64,000 nt of DNA from CAVTGO01 sp963734275. GTDB taxonomy: Bacteria; Actinomycetota; UBA4738; HRBIN12. The notes under the pieces were generated by a model. That model worked only from the letters and a program-made list of their open reading frames with translations. It made no database searches and was not told the origin of the DNA. Position numbers and translations under genes: made by a program. Below are positions 52,099 through 64,000 of this stretch, in pieces. Where the stretch lies: assembly GCA_963734275.1 (NCBI GenBank), contig CAVTGO010000018.1:62001-126000 (forward strand), read 5' to 3'. Each line of letters opens with the position of its first letter. The stretch's first letter is position 1.

Positions 52099-53904
52099 GT
52101 GAGGAGGAGATCAGCGTTCGTGGCCGTGGCGCTCCTGGTGGGTGCCGTCTCGCTCCTCGGCACCCCGGCCGGGGGACAGGGGTTCGTCTTCGAGTCGACC
52201 CCGTCCTTCGACGTTCGCATCGTGATCGAGCCCTCCGGGGACATCGTCGTGACCGAGACGATCGAGCAGGAGTTCGGCTCGACCCCGCGGCACGGGATCC
52301 TCCGCTTCATCCCCAATCGCCTCCGCTACGACGACCGGTTCGACCGCGTGTACCCGATCGAGCTCCTGAGCGTGACGACCTCTCCGGGCACGCCCGACGC
52401 CGTGGAGACCCACGAGGAGAACGGGAACTTCGTGATCCGGATCGGCGAGGAAGACGAGACGATCACCGGCCGGCACACGTACACGATCGTCTACCGTGTC
52501 GAGGGTGCGATGAACGGCTTCACCGAGCACGACGAGCTGTTCTGGAACGCGATCGGCGACCGGTGGGAGCAATCCATCGAGGAGATGCGCGTCCGTGTCG
52601 AAGGCCCCGCGCCCATCGACCGGATCGCCTGCTTCACGGGGCCCGTGGGCTCCACGCTGCGCTGCCAGCGGAGCCAGATCAGGGACGGGGTGGGGATGTT
52701 CTCGCAGTCCGCCCTCGGCGCGTACAACGCGTTCTCCGTCGTGGTGGCGCTGCCACCCGGGACGGTCGCGAGCACGGCGCCGATCCTCGACGAGCGGTGG
52801 AGCCTCGATCGGGCGTTCAGCCGCACGCCGACGACGGTGGGAGGCTCGATCGGCCTCCTCGCGGTCGTCGCGGGTGGGTTCGGATGGCTCATGTGGAAGC
52901 GCGGACGCGACCTGCGGTTCTCGGGATCGCAGATCGACCAGGTGATGGGCGGCCCGATCGACGCCGAGGTTCAGGCCGTCCCGCTGTTCGAGAAAGGGAC
53001 CGGGCCGGTCGAGTTCGCGCCGCCCGAGGACCTCAGGCCGGGACAGGTCGGCACGTTGATCGACGAGGAGGCCAACACGCTGGACGTCACGGCGACGATC
53101 GTCGACCTCGCGGTCCGCAAGTACCTGCGCATCGAGGAGATCGAGAAGACGTGGTTCCTCGGCAAGCCCGACTGGAAGCTCGTCCGGCTCCCCGAGATGG
53201 ACCAGCCGCTCCTGCAGTACGAGCGGACCTTGCTGGACGGCCTGTTCAAGGACGGGAACGAGGTCCTGCTCTCGGAGCTGCGGAAGACCTTCTCGGAGCG
53301 GCTGCAGGGCGTGAAGGAGGCCCTCTACAAGGACATGGCGGCCAAGAAGTGGTTCGTCGGCCGACCGGACAAGGTGCGACAGGTCTGGACCGCGATCGGC
53401 GTGTTCGCGCTCCTGGCGGGGATCGGCGCGACGATCGGTCTCGCGTACTTCACGAAGCTCGGTCTCCTCGGCATCCCGCTCGCGCTCGGCGGGCTCCTCC
53501 TGCTGCTCGGCGCGAAACGCATGCCGGCGCGCACGGCGAAGGGGACGGCCATGACCCGGCGCGTGAACGGGTTCCGCGTGGTGATCGAGAAGGCCGAGGA
53601 ACACATGTCGCGCTGGGCCGAGCAGGAGAACGTCTTCACCCGCTTCCTCCCGTACGCCGTCGTGTTCGGCGTGACCGACAAGTGGGCGGATGCGTTCGAG
53701 TCGCTCGGGCAGTTGCCCTCGGACACCGGGTGGTACGTGAGCACGCACCCCTTCACGTACGCGCACTTCTCGCAGCAGCTGGACTCCTTCGCCGTGACGA
53801 CGAGCGGCACGATCGCCTCGACGCCGGCGGGCTCGGGCGGGAGCGGCTTCAGCGGTGGCGGATCGGGTGGCGGCGGTGGCGGCGGGGGCGGGGGATCCTG
53901 GTAG
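52099..53904 (+). CDS. DUF2207-type membrane protein with glycine-rich tail
   Basis: 601 residues from GTG 52099, with GGAGG five bases upstream. N-terminal signal peptide to about residue 28, then the extracytoplasmic DUF2207 domain (FDVRIVIEPSGDIVVTETIE, RHGILRFIPNRLRYDD, GRHTYTIVYRVEGAMN, ELFWNAIGDRWEQSIEE). One TM segment around 255-275, a cytoplasmic region with winged-helix-like repeats (ATIVDLAVRKYLRIEEIEK), two further TM segments near 435-475, and FTRFLPYAVVFGVTDKWADA before a Gly/Ser tail ending GGGSW. The family is widespread in bacteria without a known function. Confidence 0.88.
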   Translation: MRRRSAFVAVALLVGAVSLLGTPAGGQGFVFESTPSFDVRIVIEPSGDIVVTETIEQEFGSTPRHGILRFIPNRLRYDDRFDRVYPIELLSVTTSPGTPDAVETHEENGNFVIRIGEEDETITGRHTYTIVYRVEGAMNGFTEHDELFWNAIGDRWEQSIEEMRVRVEGPAPIDRIACFTGPVGSTLRCQRSQIRDGVGMFSQSALGAYNAFSVVVALPPGTVASTAPILDERWSLDRAFSRTPTTVGGSIGLLAVVAGGFGWLMWKRGRDLRFSGSQIDQVMGGPIDAEVQAVPLFEKGTGPVEFAPPEDLRPGQVGTLIDEEANTLDVTATIVDLAVRKYLRIEEIEKTWFLGKPDWKLVRLPEMDQPLLQYERTLLDGLFKDGNEVLLSELRKTFSERLQGVKEALYKDMAAKKWFVGRPDKVRQVWTAIGVFALLAGIGATIGLAYFTKLGLLGIPLALGGLLLLLGAKRMPARTAKGTAMTRRVNGFRVVIEKAEEHMSRWAEQENVFTRFLPYAVVFGVTDKWADAFESLGQLPSDTGWYVSTHPFTYAHFSQQLDSFAVTTSGTIASTPAGSGGSGFSGGGSGGGGGGGGGGSW

Positions 53905-53906
53905 GC

Positions 53907-54899
53907 ATGGACGTCGTCTTCTCCGAGGATCCCCGCGACTTCGTCCGCCGCGACTGGTCCACGCTCGTGACGGCCGATCCGGCGGGAACCTTCTTCCACT
54001 CGCCCGGCTTCCTGAAGCTCTACTGGGAGGAGTTCGCGCACGAGCCCGAGCACCTCCTGTTCGCGTTCGCCGAGGAGGACGGCGCGCAGGTCGGAGCCGT
54101 CGCCTTCGAGCGGTTGGGAGGGACGCTGCGGTTCCTCGGCGGCACCGAGGTGACCGACTACATGGGCCCGGTGGGCCTGCCCGACGTCCAGCCGGCCGTT
54201 GCCAAGGAGCTGCTCGCGGCGCTCGCCCGCCGGGACGACTGGGGCGAAGCCGACCTCCGCGGCCTCCCGGAGGACCGTGCCTGGCTCGGGCTACTGGCCG
54301 AGGCGGCGGCGGCGCAAGGGTTCCGGACGGAAGTCGCCGACGACCAGAACGGCGTGGCTCCGTTCCTCGCGCTGCCGGGATCGTACGAGGAGTACCTCAC
54401 AGAACTCCCTTCGAAGCTCCGGCACGAGGTCAAGCGCAAGGCCCGCAAGCTGGAGGCGGAGGTTGGTCCATGGCACATCTGCCTCGCCACGCAGGAGACG
54501 CTGGAGCCGTTCCTGGACCGCTTCGTCGAGCTCCACCGGACGAGCGAGGGACCGAAGGGCGTCTTCATGCAGCCGGGGATGGAGATCTTCTTCCGCCGGC
54601 TCGGCGAGGAGTTCCTGCCGCGCGGCGTGTTCAACCTGACGTTCCTCGAGATCGGCGAGCACGAGAAGCTCGCGGGGACGATCGGGTTCCGGTTCGAGGG
54701 CACCTACTCGCTGTACAACTCGGCGTTCGACAGCGCGTATCAGGCGGTGTCGCCGGGGATGGTCCTCGTTGCCGAGGACATCCGGATCGCGATCGAGGGC
54801 GGCTGCTCGGGGTTCGACATGCTGAAGGGCGACTACGCGTACAAGTACCGGTTCGGCGCCGTGCCGCGGGCGATCAAGAGGCTCGTCGTGACCCGCTGA
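53907..54899 (+). CDS. GNAT-fold acetyltransferase of the BioF2-like / FemAB-related group
   Basis: 330 residues, ATG two bases after the DUF2207 stop. Two acetyltransferase-like halves: FFHSPGFLKLYWEEFAHEPE and LAFAEEDG-type strand in the first, ELPSKLRHEVKRKARKLEAE and HEKLAGTIGFRFEGTYSLYN with AYQAVSPGMVLVAEDIRIAI in the second. This layout matches the Acetyltransf_6 (CelD/BcsL-like) family, which often acts on cell-surface polymers. Substrate unknown. Probably cotranscribed with the DUF2207 gene. Confidence 0.85.
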   Translation: MDVVFSEDPRDFVRRDWSTLVTADPAGTFFHSPGFLKLYWEEFAHEPEHLLFAFAEEDGAQVGAVAFERLGGTLRFLGGTEVTDYMGPVGLPDVQPAVAKELLAALARRDDWGEADLRGLPEDRAWLGLLAEAAAAQGFRTEVADDQNGVAPFLALPGSYEEYLTELPSKLRHEVKRKARKLEAEVGPWHICLATQETLEPFLDRFVELHRTSEGPKGVFMQPGMEIFFRRLGEEFLPRGVFNLTFLEIGEHEKLAGTIGFRFEGTYSLYNSAFDSAYQAVSPGMVLVAEDIRIAIEGGCSGFDMLKGDYAYKYRFGAVPRAIKRLVVTR

Positions 54900-54905
54900 G
54901 ACGCG

Positions 54906-55736
54906 CTACTCGACGAACGCGCGGACGTGCTCGAGCACGGCGATCGCGAGCGCTTCGTCGCCGCCGACCACGAGGTTCCCGTCGTCGAGGAAGGTATCGG
55001 CCGAGACGCGCCGTCCGGCGACGAGTGCGAACGCCAGCGCCCGGCCGTTCACGAAGGCGTCCGCCTTCTTGTCCTCGGGCGGGGTCTCGCGCGGGGCGAG
55101 CCCCCAGTGCCAGGTCCCGCCGCCCATGCCCTCGAGGTCGACCTGCAGGCTCTTGCCGGCCACGTGGATCCCGGCGAGCCCGAGGGCGTACGGGAGCATC
55201 CGCACCGCCATGTCGTTCGCGAGGTGGATCGGCCAGTGCTGCGGGTTCGGCTCCAGACCCGCGCCCTCGCGGATGTCCTCGCCGTGGTACCACCACTCGA
55301 TCGCTCGGGACTGGACCAGGTAGCGAGGACCGATCTCGCCCGCCACCCAGCCGATCCTCTCCGTCCGCCACTCGTCTTCGGACCGGCGTGCGGCGAGGAT
55401 CAGGAACGTCTCCGCGGCCTTGCCCCAGTCGGTGATGATCTGGCGGGTCGGGAGCTCCTCGCGGACCTCGACGGCCCACTGATTGAAGCCGTCGACCCAG
55501 AGCTCACCGTCGTTGGCCGCACGGAAGGCGTCGAACTCGACCGCCGGGTCGCCGTTCATGAGCTGTGCCGCCGCCGTGTCCTGCGCGGCGAGGTGGGAGA
55601 CGATGTCGCGGTTGCGCCACCCGGCGCACACGCTGGCGGCGTCCCAGGCGCCCGGCGGTGTGAACTGGATCGTACGGCCCAGCCGCTCGCGCTCGGCGCG
55701 CGCGATCCCGATCATCGCGATGCGGTCCAGCGTCAC
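54906..55736 (-). CDS. Mycothiol-dependent maleylpyruvate isomerase family protein
   Basis: 276 residues from GTG 55736, with GAGGAGG eight bases upstream. The N-terminal DinB-like four-helix domain has VCAGWRNRDIVSHLAAQD, containing the metal-binding His. The central region contains EWWYHGEDIREGAG with two more candidate ligands, and the C-terminal SCP-like region follows (LEGMGGGTWHWGLAPRE). Related enzymes use mycothiol, the actinobacterial thiol, for isomerisation or conjugation. Substrate unknown. Converges on the acetyltransferase and diverges from the glycerate kinase gene. Confidence 0.85.
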   Translation of the reverse strand: MTLDRIAMIGIARAERERLGRTIQFTPPGAWDAASVCAGWRNRDIVSHLAAQDTAAAQLMNGDPAVEFDAFRAANDGELWVDGFNQWAVEVREELPTRQIITDWGKAAETFLILAARRSEDEWRTERIGWVAGEIGPRYLVQSRAIEWWYHGEDIREGAGLEPNPQHWPIHLANDMAVRMLPYALGLAGIHVAGKSLQVDLEGMGGGTWHWGLAPRETPPEDKKADAFVNGRALAFALVAGRRVSADTFLDDGNLVVGGDEALAIAVLEHVRAFVE

Positions 55737-55811
55737 GGAGGAGCCTCCTCGTGGTTCCCGGCGCGGGGCAGACGGGGCTGGGTCGGTCGCGGCGCATCGT
55801 ACCGTACGGGG

Positions 55812-56945
55812 ATGCGCGTCCTGGTGGCCCCCGACAAGTTCAAGGGCACACTCACCGCGGAGCAAGCGGCCCGTGCGATCGCCGCCGGGTGGCGCCGCGA
55901 GCGGCCGGGGGACAAAGTCGAGGAGGTCCCGATGGCCGACGGCGGCGAGGGCACGCTCGACGCGCTCGTCGCCGCGCTCGGTGGAGAGATCCGAACGGTA
56001 CGGGTGTCGGGCCCGCTCGGCCATCCGGTGGACGCGGCCTACGGGCTCGCCGATCCGGTCGCGCCGGGCGGCCCGCTCGCGATCGTCGAGATGGCCCGGG
56101 CCTCGGGGCTCCAGCTCCTCGCGGGGGCTCGGCGCGAACCCCTTCGGGCATCGACGCGGGGGACCGGCGAGCTGATCCTCGCGGCATGTCGCGACGGCGC
56201 CCGGCGGGTCCTCGTCGGGATCGGGGGGAGCGCGTCCACCGACGGCGGCTCGGGCATGGCGCAGGCCGTCGGCGCCCGGCTCCTCGATGCGGACGGCGAG
56301 CAGATCGGGCCGGGCGGGGCGGGTCTATTGGAGCTCACGCGGATCGACATCTCGTCGATCGATCCGTCGGTGCTGCGAGCGCGGGTGACGGTCGCGAGCG
56401 ACGTCGACAACCCGCTCACCGGGCCGCATGGCGCTGCGACGGTCTTCGGGCCGCAGAAGGGGGCTACGCGCGACGACGTGCTGCTGCTCGATCGGGCGCT
56501 CGGCCACCTCGCCTCGATCGCGCAGCGCGATCTGGGGATCGACCTGCGGACGATGCCGGGCGGGGGCGCGGCGGGCGGCCTCGGCTTCGGCCTCCTCGCG
56601 TTCCTCGGCGCCGGCATCCGTCCGGGCATCGAACTCGTCATGGACGCGGTCGGGTTGCTCGGGCGCCTGACGAACGCGGATCTGGTTCTGACGGGGGAGG
56701 GGAGCTTCGACGATCAGTCGCTGCGCGGCAAGGTGCCGGCGGGGGTCCTCGCCGCGGCGCGGGAGGTGGGCGTGCCCGCCGTCGTGCTCTGCGGCCGCGC
56801 CTCCGTGGCGACCGCCGGCGTGCGCGTGGTTTCGCTCGTCGAGCGCTTCGGCGAGGAGCGCGCGATGGGAGACCCGCGGCTCGCACTCGAGGGGCTCGCG
56901 GCAGAGGTCGCCGCGGGAGCAGCGGAGCTACGCTCGCCCGCATGA
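55812..56945 (+). CDS. glxK: Glycerate kinase (GarK/GlxK family)
   Basis: 377 residues from ATG 55812. VLVAPDKFKGTLTAEQAARA, EVPMADGGEGTLDALV, VLVGIGGSASTDGGSGMAQA, VASDVDNPLTGPHGAATVFG, GGGAAGGLGFGLLAFLGA and VLTGEGSFDDQSLRGKVPAG are the hallmarks of the family, which phosphorylates glycerate (to 2-phosphoglycerate in the best-studied members). No glyoxylate pathway genes adjoin. The stop overlaps the next ATG in ATGA. Confidence 0.95.
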   Translation: MRVLVAPDKFKGTLTAEQAARAIAAGWRRERPGDKVEEVPMADGGEGTLDALVAALGGEIRTVRVSGPLGHPVDAAYGLADPVAPGGPLAIVEMARASGLQLLAGARREPLRASTRGTGELILAACRDGARRVLVGIGGSASTDGGSGMAQAVGARLLDADGEQIGPGGAGLLELTRIDISSIDPSVLRARVTVASDVDNPLTGPHGAATVFGPQKGATRDDVLLLDRALGHLASIAQRDLGIDLRTMPGGGAAGGLGFGLLAFLGAGIRPGIELVMDAVGLLGRLTNADLVLTGEGSFDDQSLRGKVPAGVLAAAREVGVPAVVLCGRASVATAGVRVVSLVERFGEERAMGDPRLALEGLAAEVAAGAAELRSPA

Positions 56946-57418
56946 CGAACGCGAACGAGCGCTTCCTGGAGGCGGCACGCGTCCTGGGTCACCCCATCGA
57001 GGTTCGCCGATTTCCGGAGGGCACGAAGACGGCCGAGGACGCCGCCCGGGCGATCGGGTGCGAGGTGGGGCAGATCGTGAAGTCGCTGGTCTTCGTGGCC
57101 GGCGAGCGCCCGGTCCTGGCGCTCACGAGCGGCGCCAACCGGGTGGACACGACCCGGCTGGCCGAGCTCGCGGGCGCCGACTCGGCTCGCCGCGCCACGC
57201 CCGAAGAGGCCCGAGAGGCCACCGGGTTCGCGGTCGGGGGGACGCCCCCCTTCGGCCACCCCGGGCGGGTCCGGACGTTCCTCGACCCCGACCTGATGGC
57301 CTTCGAGGAGATCTGGGCGGCCGCCGGGACCCCGGACTCGGTGTTCCGGACCAGCCCCGCCGAGCTCCGGCGGACCGCGCTCGCCGAGGTGGCCGACTTC
57401 CGGGAAGGGCTGACCTAG
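56942..57418 (+). CDS. YbaK/EbsC-type aminoacyl-tRNA deacylase
   Basis: 158 residues, ATG in an ATGA overlap with the glycerate kinase stop. FLEAARVLGHPIEVRRFPEG, GCEVGQIVKSLVFVAG with the conserved Lys, LALTSGANRVD, RRATPEEAREATGFAVGGTP and PFGHPGRVRTFLD match the ProX/YbaK editing domain. These domains hydrolyse misacylated tRNA (Cys- or Ala-tRNAPro). This free-standing member's target is not determined by sequence. Confidence 0.9.
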   Translation: MTNANERFLEAARVLGHPIEVRRFPEGTKTAEDAARAIGCEVGQIVKSLVFVAGERPVLALTSGANRVDTTRLAELAGADSARRATPEEAREATGFAVGGTPPFGHPGRVRTFLDPDLMAFEEIWAAAGTPDSVFRTSPAELRRTALAEVADFREGLT

Positions 57419-57438
57419 GCCCCGGGAGCGGCTAGAAT
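57410..57438 (+). promoter_or_regulatory. Probable promoter of the IscA-type gene
   Basis: TAGAAT at 57433-57438 and CTGACC at 57410-57415, 17 bases apart, fit a housekeeping actinobacterial promoter (consensus TTGAC-N17-TAnnnT). The -35 hexamer overlaps the end of the upstream gene. The ATG is 42 bases downstream of the -10. Confidence 0.45.
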
Positions 57439-57480
57439 CGATCGCGCACCCATCCCCCACCATGGAGCCACGGAGGAACG

Positions 57481-57801
57481 ATGATCCAGCTGACCGAGAA
57501 CGCAGCCGGCAAGGTCAAGGAGCTCCTCGTCGAGGAGGGTCGCAGCGACATCGCGCTCCGCGTCGCCGTTCAGCCAGGCGGGTGCTCGGGCCTCAGGTAC
57601 GCGATGTACCTGGACGACCAGCTCTCCGAGAAGGACGTTGAGGCCGAGCAGTTCGGCGTCAAGCTCGTGGTCGACAAGATGAGCATGCCGTACATCTCGG
57701 ACGCGAAGATCGACTTCGTGGACAGCCTCGAGGCGTCCGGCTTCACGATCGACAACCCGGTCGCGCAGGGCTCCTGCGCGTGCGGGCACTCCTTCCACTA
57801 G
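57481..57801 (+). CDS. IscA/ErpA-type Fe-S cluster carrier
   Basis: 106 residues, ATG after GGAGGAACG. IQLTENAAGKVKELLVEEG, the first Cys in VAVQPGGCSGLRYAMYL, VVDKMSMPYISDAKIDFVDS and the paired Cys in GSCACGHSFH. The three Cys and the C-terminal CxCG-xS-F are complete. A-type carriers take clusters from the SUF scaffold to target enzymes, for example LipA. Its own promoter is proposed at 57410-57438. Confidence 0.95.
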   Translation: MIQLTENAAGKVKELLVEEGRSDIALRVAVQPGGCSGLRYAMYLDDQLSEKDVEAEQFGVKLVVDKMSMPYISDAKIDFVDSLEASGFTIDNPVAQGSCACGHSFH

Positions 57802-57808
57802 CCCGCGC

Positions 57809-58423
57809 TCACGCGAGCTTCACGGACGCAGGGCTCGACCAGTCGGAGGCCGCTCCGGTTTCCGTGAGGCGCAGGCGTGCCCGGAACCGGTAGGAGCCTC
57901 GGCCGGCCTCGAACGTGCCGCTCGGATCGGTCGCACCCTCCAGCCAGATCCGCCACGTGCGACCTTGCCGGCGGGACTGAACGTCGTAGACGTATCCATC
58001 TGGCGCCGTGCCCGTCGACCACGTGACCCTGGCTCCTGCCTCGGTCTCGCCGGCGCGGATCGGGACCTCGACGCGACCGTCCATGCCCTCGTGCAGCGTG
58101 CAGACGTACGGGTACGACCCGGCGGCGGCGAAGGTGTACGCGTAGCTGGGACCCCCGGCGGGAACGAGCCCCGAGTCGAACAGCGCCATCCCCGTCTCGT
58201 CCGTCGCCGTGTGGGTCTGCTCGCCCGGCCACTCCCACACGACGGTGCCGCCTCGGCGGACCGTGACGATGGACGGGTAGAAGAAATCCTCCCTGGCGTC
58301 CACGTGCGCCTCGGCCTGCGGAGCCGAGGAACCGCCGTCGCGTGTCGCCGTCGCCGGGACGCCGGCCGGGGAGAGCCCGGCGAGCGTGGCCAACACGATG
58401 GCGGTAGGGGTTCGGAGTCTCAC
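57809..58423 (-). CDS. Secreted cupredoxin-domain protein
   Basis: 204 residues with an N-terminal signal peptide ending near PAGVPATA. Residues 40-120 are a plastocyanin-like domain: VDAREDFFYPSIVTVRRGGT, WEWPGEQTHTATDETG, and the type 1 copper loop YPYVCTLHEGMDGRVEV with ligands Cys, His and Met; the fourth ligand is the His of QTHTA. Residues 125-204 form a beta-sandwich resembling fibronectin type III (WSTGTAPDGYVYDVQSRR). Probably an exported copper electron carrier, partner unknown. Confidence 0.85.
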   Translation of the reverse strand: MRLRTPTAIVLATLAGLSPAGVPATATRDGGSSAPQAEAHVDAREDFFYPSIVTVRRGGTVVWEWPGEQTHTATDETGMALFDSGLVPAGGPSYAYTFAAAGSYPYVCTLHEGMDGRVEVPIRAGETEAGARVTWSTGTAPDGYVYDVQSRRQGRTWRIWLEGATDPSGTFEAGRGSYRFRARLRLTETGAASDWSSPASVKLA

Positions 58424-58489
58424 CTTCGACCTATCGGCACGGAGGCCGCTCCGCCTTCGCCGCGTCGGATGGTGCGCCGGCCGGCCGGG

Positions 58490-59740
58490 TCAGACCAGGT
58501 CGCGGAGTGTTGCGGCCAGGCCGTCGCGGAGCTCGACGAGTCCTTCGTCGTCCAGGACGAGCGCGGGTGAGATCTGGAGCCCCCCGGTCACGAGCGCTCG
58601 GGTCAGGATCCCGTGCTCGCGGGCGGCCGCGACGGCCCGGGCTGGGAGTCCCGGCTCCACGGCGATCGCCTCGGCCGAGAGCTGGACGGCCGCGAGCACG
58701 CCGGTCCCGGCTCGGATCTGCTCGACGACCGGGAGATCGACGAGGGGCGCGAGGGCTGCGGCCAAGGCCCCCTCCAGCTTGATGGCTCGCTCGAGGAGGT
58801 TCTCGCGCTCCATGATCTCGAGGTTCGCGAGGGCCGCCGCGGCAACCGTGGCGTGCCCCGCGTACGTGTAGCCGTGCCGCCACACGCCGGCGCCGGGCTG
58901 CCAGAACGGCTCGGCCACCCAGGGGGCGGCGATCACGGCGCCCATCGGCAGGTAGCCGCTGGTAATCCCCTTGGCGCAGGTGATGAGGTCGGGCCGGAGG
59001 TCCCAGCGCGAGCTCGCGAACCAGTCGCCCACGCGTCCGAACCCCGTGATCACCTCGTCGGCGACGAACAGGACGCCGGTGTCGCGGCAGATGCCACGGA
59101 CCTCGGAGAGGTAGCCCTCGGGGGGAGCGAAGACGCCCCCTGCGCCGAGGACCGGCTCGCAGAAGAACGCGGCGACGCGCGCGGGCCCCGCGAACGCGAT
59201 CGCGTCGCGGAGCTCGTCTGGCGAGTCCCAGGCCACCTTCACCACGTCGTCGACGAGCGCGCCGTACCCAGCCGCGTTCGCTTCGATGCCGGCCAGGCTG
59301 GTCCCCGCGATGTGCATGCCGTGGTACGCCCCCTGCCGTGTGACGAACAGCGTTCGATCCGGCTGCCCGACGAGCTGCCAGAACCTGCGCGCCATCTTCG
59401 CCGCCGTGTCGATCGAGTCGGAACCGCCGCTCGTGAGGAACACCTTGCTGTCCGGCACCGGCGCGAGTCCACCCACCCGCTCGGCCAGCTCGATCGCCGG
59501 CCGGTTCGAGACGTCGCCGAACGTCGAGTACGCGCTGAGGCGGCGGATCTGCTCGGCCACCGCGATGGCGATCTCCTCGCGCCCGAAGCCCACGTTGCAG
59601 TACCAGAGCGACGCGGTCGCGTCGAGGTAGCGGCGTCCCCGCTCGTCCCACACGTGGACGCCCTCGCCCCGGTCGATGATCAGCTCGCCGCCCGACTCGA
59701 CGGCCGCCATGTCTGCGAACGAGTGCCAGAAGGAGCTCAT
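58490..59740 (-). CDS. Class III PLP-dependent aminotransferase (omega-transaminase-like)
   Basis: About 416 residues from ATG 59740 (59749 adds three). SFWHSFADMAAVESGGELII, LDATASLWYCNVGFGREEIA, FLTSGGSDSIDTAAKMARRF, GAYHGMHIAGTS, VADEVITGFGRVGDWFAS, and the PLP Lys in ITCAKGITSGYLPMGA followed by YAGHATVAAAALANLEIMER. The pattern resembles beta-alanine or taurine/pyruvate transaminases and adenosylmethionine-type class III enzymes. Exact substrates unknown. Same strand as metH, which lies upstream. Confidence 0.9.
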   Translation of the reverse strand: MSSFWHSFADMAAVESGGELIIDRGEGVHVWDERGRRYLDATASLWYCNVGFGREEIAIAVAEQIRRLSAYSTFGDVSNRPAIELAERVGGLAPVPDSKVFLTSGGSDSIDTAAKMARRFWQLVGQPDRTLFVTRQGAYHGMHIAGTSLAGIEANAAGYGALVDDVVKVAWDSPDELRDAIAFAGPARVAAFFCEPVLGAGGVFAPPEGYLSEVRGICRDTGVLFVADEVITGFGRVGDWFASSRWDLRPDLITCAKGITSGYLPMGAVIAAPWVAEPFWQPGAGVWRHGYTYAGHATVAAAALANLEIMERENLLERAIKLEGALAAALAPLVDLPVVEQIRAGTGVLAAVQLSAEAIAVEPGLPARAVAAAREHGILTRALVTGGLQISPALVLDDEGLVELRDGLAATLRDLV

Positions 59741-59806
59741 GGGAGCCACGGTAGCAAGCGCAGACGAGGTCCCGACCTGCCGTGGGGGAGTGGAGTCCGT
59801 CCCCGG

Positions 59807-63429
<3,623 letters not shown>

Positions 63430-63573
63430 GGCTTCAAGCTACCGGCGCGAGGCGGGTGTGACCAGCGGTCACGGGCAGCGAGCGGAGCCGTGGCACTCCG
63501 GCGGCACCCAGGTGACTCAGGCCTGGGGTAGGCTCGGTCGGATGCCGAGACCGAGCGCACGGAGGAAACGACC

Positions 63574-64000
63574 GTGGGCAAGGACGTGTTCGACGGTCTA
63601 TCCGGGCATGGTGCCGGACGCGATCGCCTCGAAGGGGGTGCGGCGGCCGAGGCCGCCGCCGGCCGCATCGGCCGGACCGCCCGCTCGGCAAGCAGGGCAT
63701 GGACCTGCTGGCGCCGCGTCCCGTTGTTCGAGGGCCTGTCGCGGCGGCACCTGAAGCGGATTCGCCGAGCACGCGGACGAGGTCGCGTTCCGCGAGGGCG
63801 AGGCGATCGTGGAGACGGGCCAGCCCGGCGGGTCGTTCTACGTGATCCTCGAGGGCGAGGCCAAGGTGGCACGCCACGGGAGGACGGTCGTGCGCTTGGA
63901 GCCGGGGGAGTTCTTCGGCGAGATCTCGCTGCTCGACGGCGGGACGAGGTCGGCGACGGTGATCGCGGCGACGCCGGTCGTGGCGATCCGGTGTTCAAAC
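63574..64000 (+). CDS. Cyclic-nucleotide-binding domain protein, cut by the right edge, with frame breaks
   Basis: A start is taken at GTG 63574, which has GGAGG eight bases upstream (VGKDVFDGL). ATG 63699 (MDLLA) is a later alternative. The Crp-type beta-roll reads VPLFEGLSRRHLKRI, then after a break at 63757-63769 (one surplus T) DEVAFREGEAIVETGQPGG, FYVILEGEAKVARHGR and the cassette GEFFGEISLLDGGTRSATVI with the Gly-Glu and Arg expected for cyclic-nucleotide binding. A second surplus base lies near 63708-63718. The protein continues past the window end, so an output domain cannot be judged. Related to the protein at 1826-2239. Confidence 0.7.
   Translation, partial: MGKDVFDGLSGHGAGRDRLEGGAAAEAAAGRIGRTARSASRAWTCWRRVPLFEGLSRRHLKRIRRARGRGRVPRGRGDRGDGPARRVVLRDPRGRGQGGTPREDGRALGAGGVLRRDLAARRRDEVGDGDRGDAGRGDPVFK

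Noticed and set aside
55737..55755. Short inverted repeat that could hide the ribosome site of the maleylpyruvate isomerase-like gene
   Set aside because: The stem is only about five base pairs with a three-base loop; too weak to claim regulation.
63430..63573. Possible cobalamin or SAM riboswitch before metH
   Set aside because: No B12-box or SAM-I/IV consensus could be identified; only ordinary GC-rich hairpins are seen.

Overview
The window is about 70% G+C, uses many GTG starts, packs genes tightly with ATGA/GTGA overlaps, and carries a bacterial type A RNase P RNA. It encodes a mycothiol-dependent-type maleylpyruvate isomerase homologue, a SUF operon with SufU, actinobacterial-type alpha-ketoacid dehydrogenase genes and a B12-dependent methionine synthase. 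Together these point to an Actinomycetota genome, probably a deep-branching uncultured lineage; I cannot name the class. No phage, insertion sequence or CRISPR array is visible.

Layout. 1-3.8 kb: end of an Lhr-type helicase, a bactofilin-like membrane protein coupled to a cyclic-nucleotide-binding protein, a beta-solenoid repeat protein, an S51 peptidase, a zinc-ribbon protein and tRNA-Val. 3.8-10.0 kb: a signalling island with two related 8-TM DesK/NarX-type kinases, two response regulators and a TRAP-type binding lipoprotein. One kinase keeps the phospho-accepting His but has lost its ATP-binding boxes; the other keeps the ATP-binding boxes but has Arg in place of His. 10.7-16.4 kb: a tandem-ATPase ABC protein, a large FtsX-type permease and an amidase, all riddled with frame breaks. 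16.5-22.5 kb: LOG hydrolase, alpha/beta hydrolase, orphan DppB-type permease, histidine phosphatase, zinc-ribbon coiled-coil protein, RNase H and rnpB. 22.5-30 kb: lipA, a very large seven-PAS/GAF histidine kinase and a first alpha-ketoacid dehydrogenase E1 pair. 30-41 kb: CnoX-like thioredoxin, methyltransferases, and a minus-strand operon reading lpd, E1-alpha, E1-beta, E2, lipB, aminotransferase, methyltransferase, with gcvT diverging from it. 42-44 kb: receiver-kinase protein and LuxR regulator. 44-51.3 kb: Fe-S cluster operon sufT, sulfurtransferase, sufB, sufD, Rieske ferredoxin, sufC, sufS, sufU. 51-64 kb: DUF2207 protein, acetyltransferase, glycerate kinase, YbaK-type deacylase, IscA-type protein, cupredoxin, class III transaminase, metH and a cut-off cyclic-nucleotide-binding protein.

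How the parts work together. Lipoate metabolism is concentrated here: LipB attaches octanoyl groups, LipA inserts sulfur, and the products serve E2 and (via GcvT/E3 chemistry) possibly glycine cleavage. LipA needs Fe-S clusters, which the SUF operon and the IscA-type protein supply.

Quality warning. Single-base frame breaks occur at 6.9, 8.4, 8.7, 10.9-16.2, 23.4-29.1 and 63.1-63.8 kb, while 30-63 kb is almost clean. In several cases the broken frames rejoin as a perfect family member, so sequencing or assembly indels are the simplest explanation, but real pseudogenes cannot be excluded without reads.
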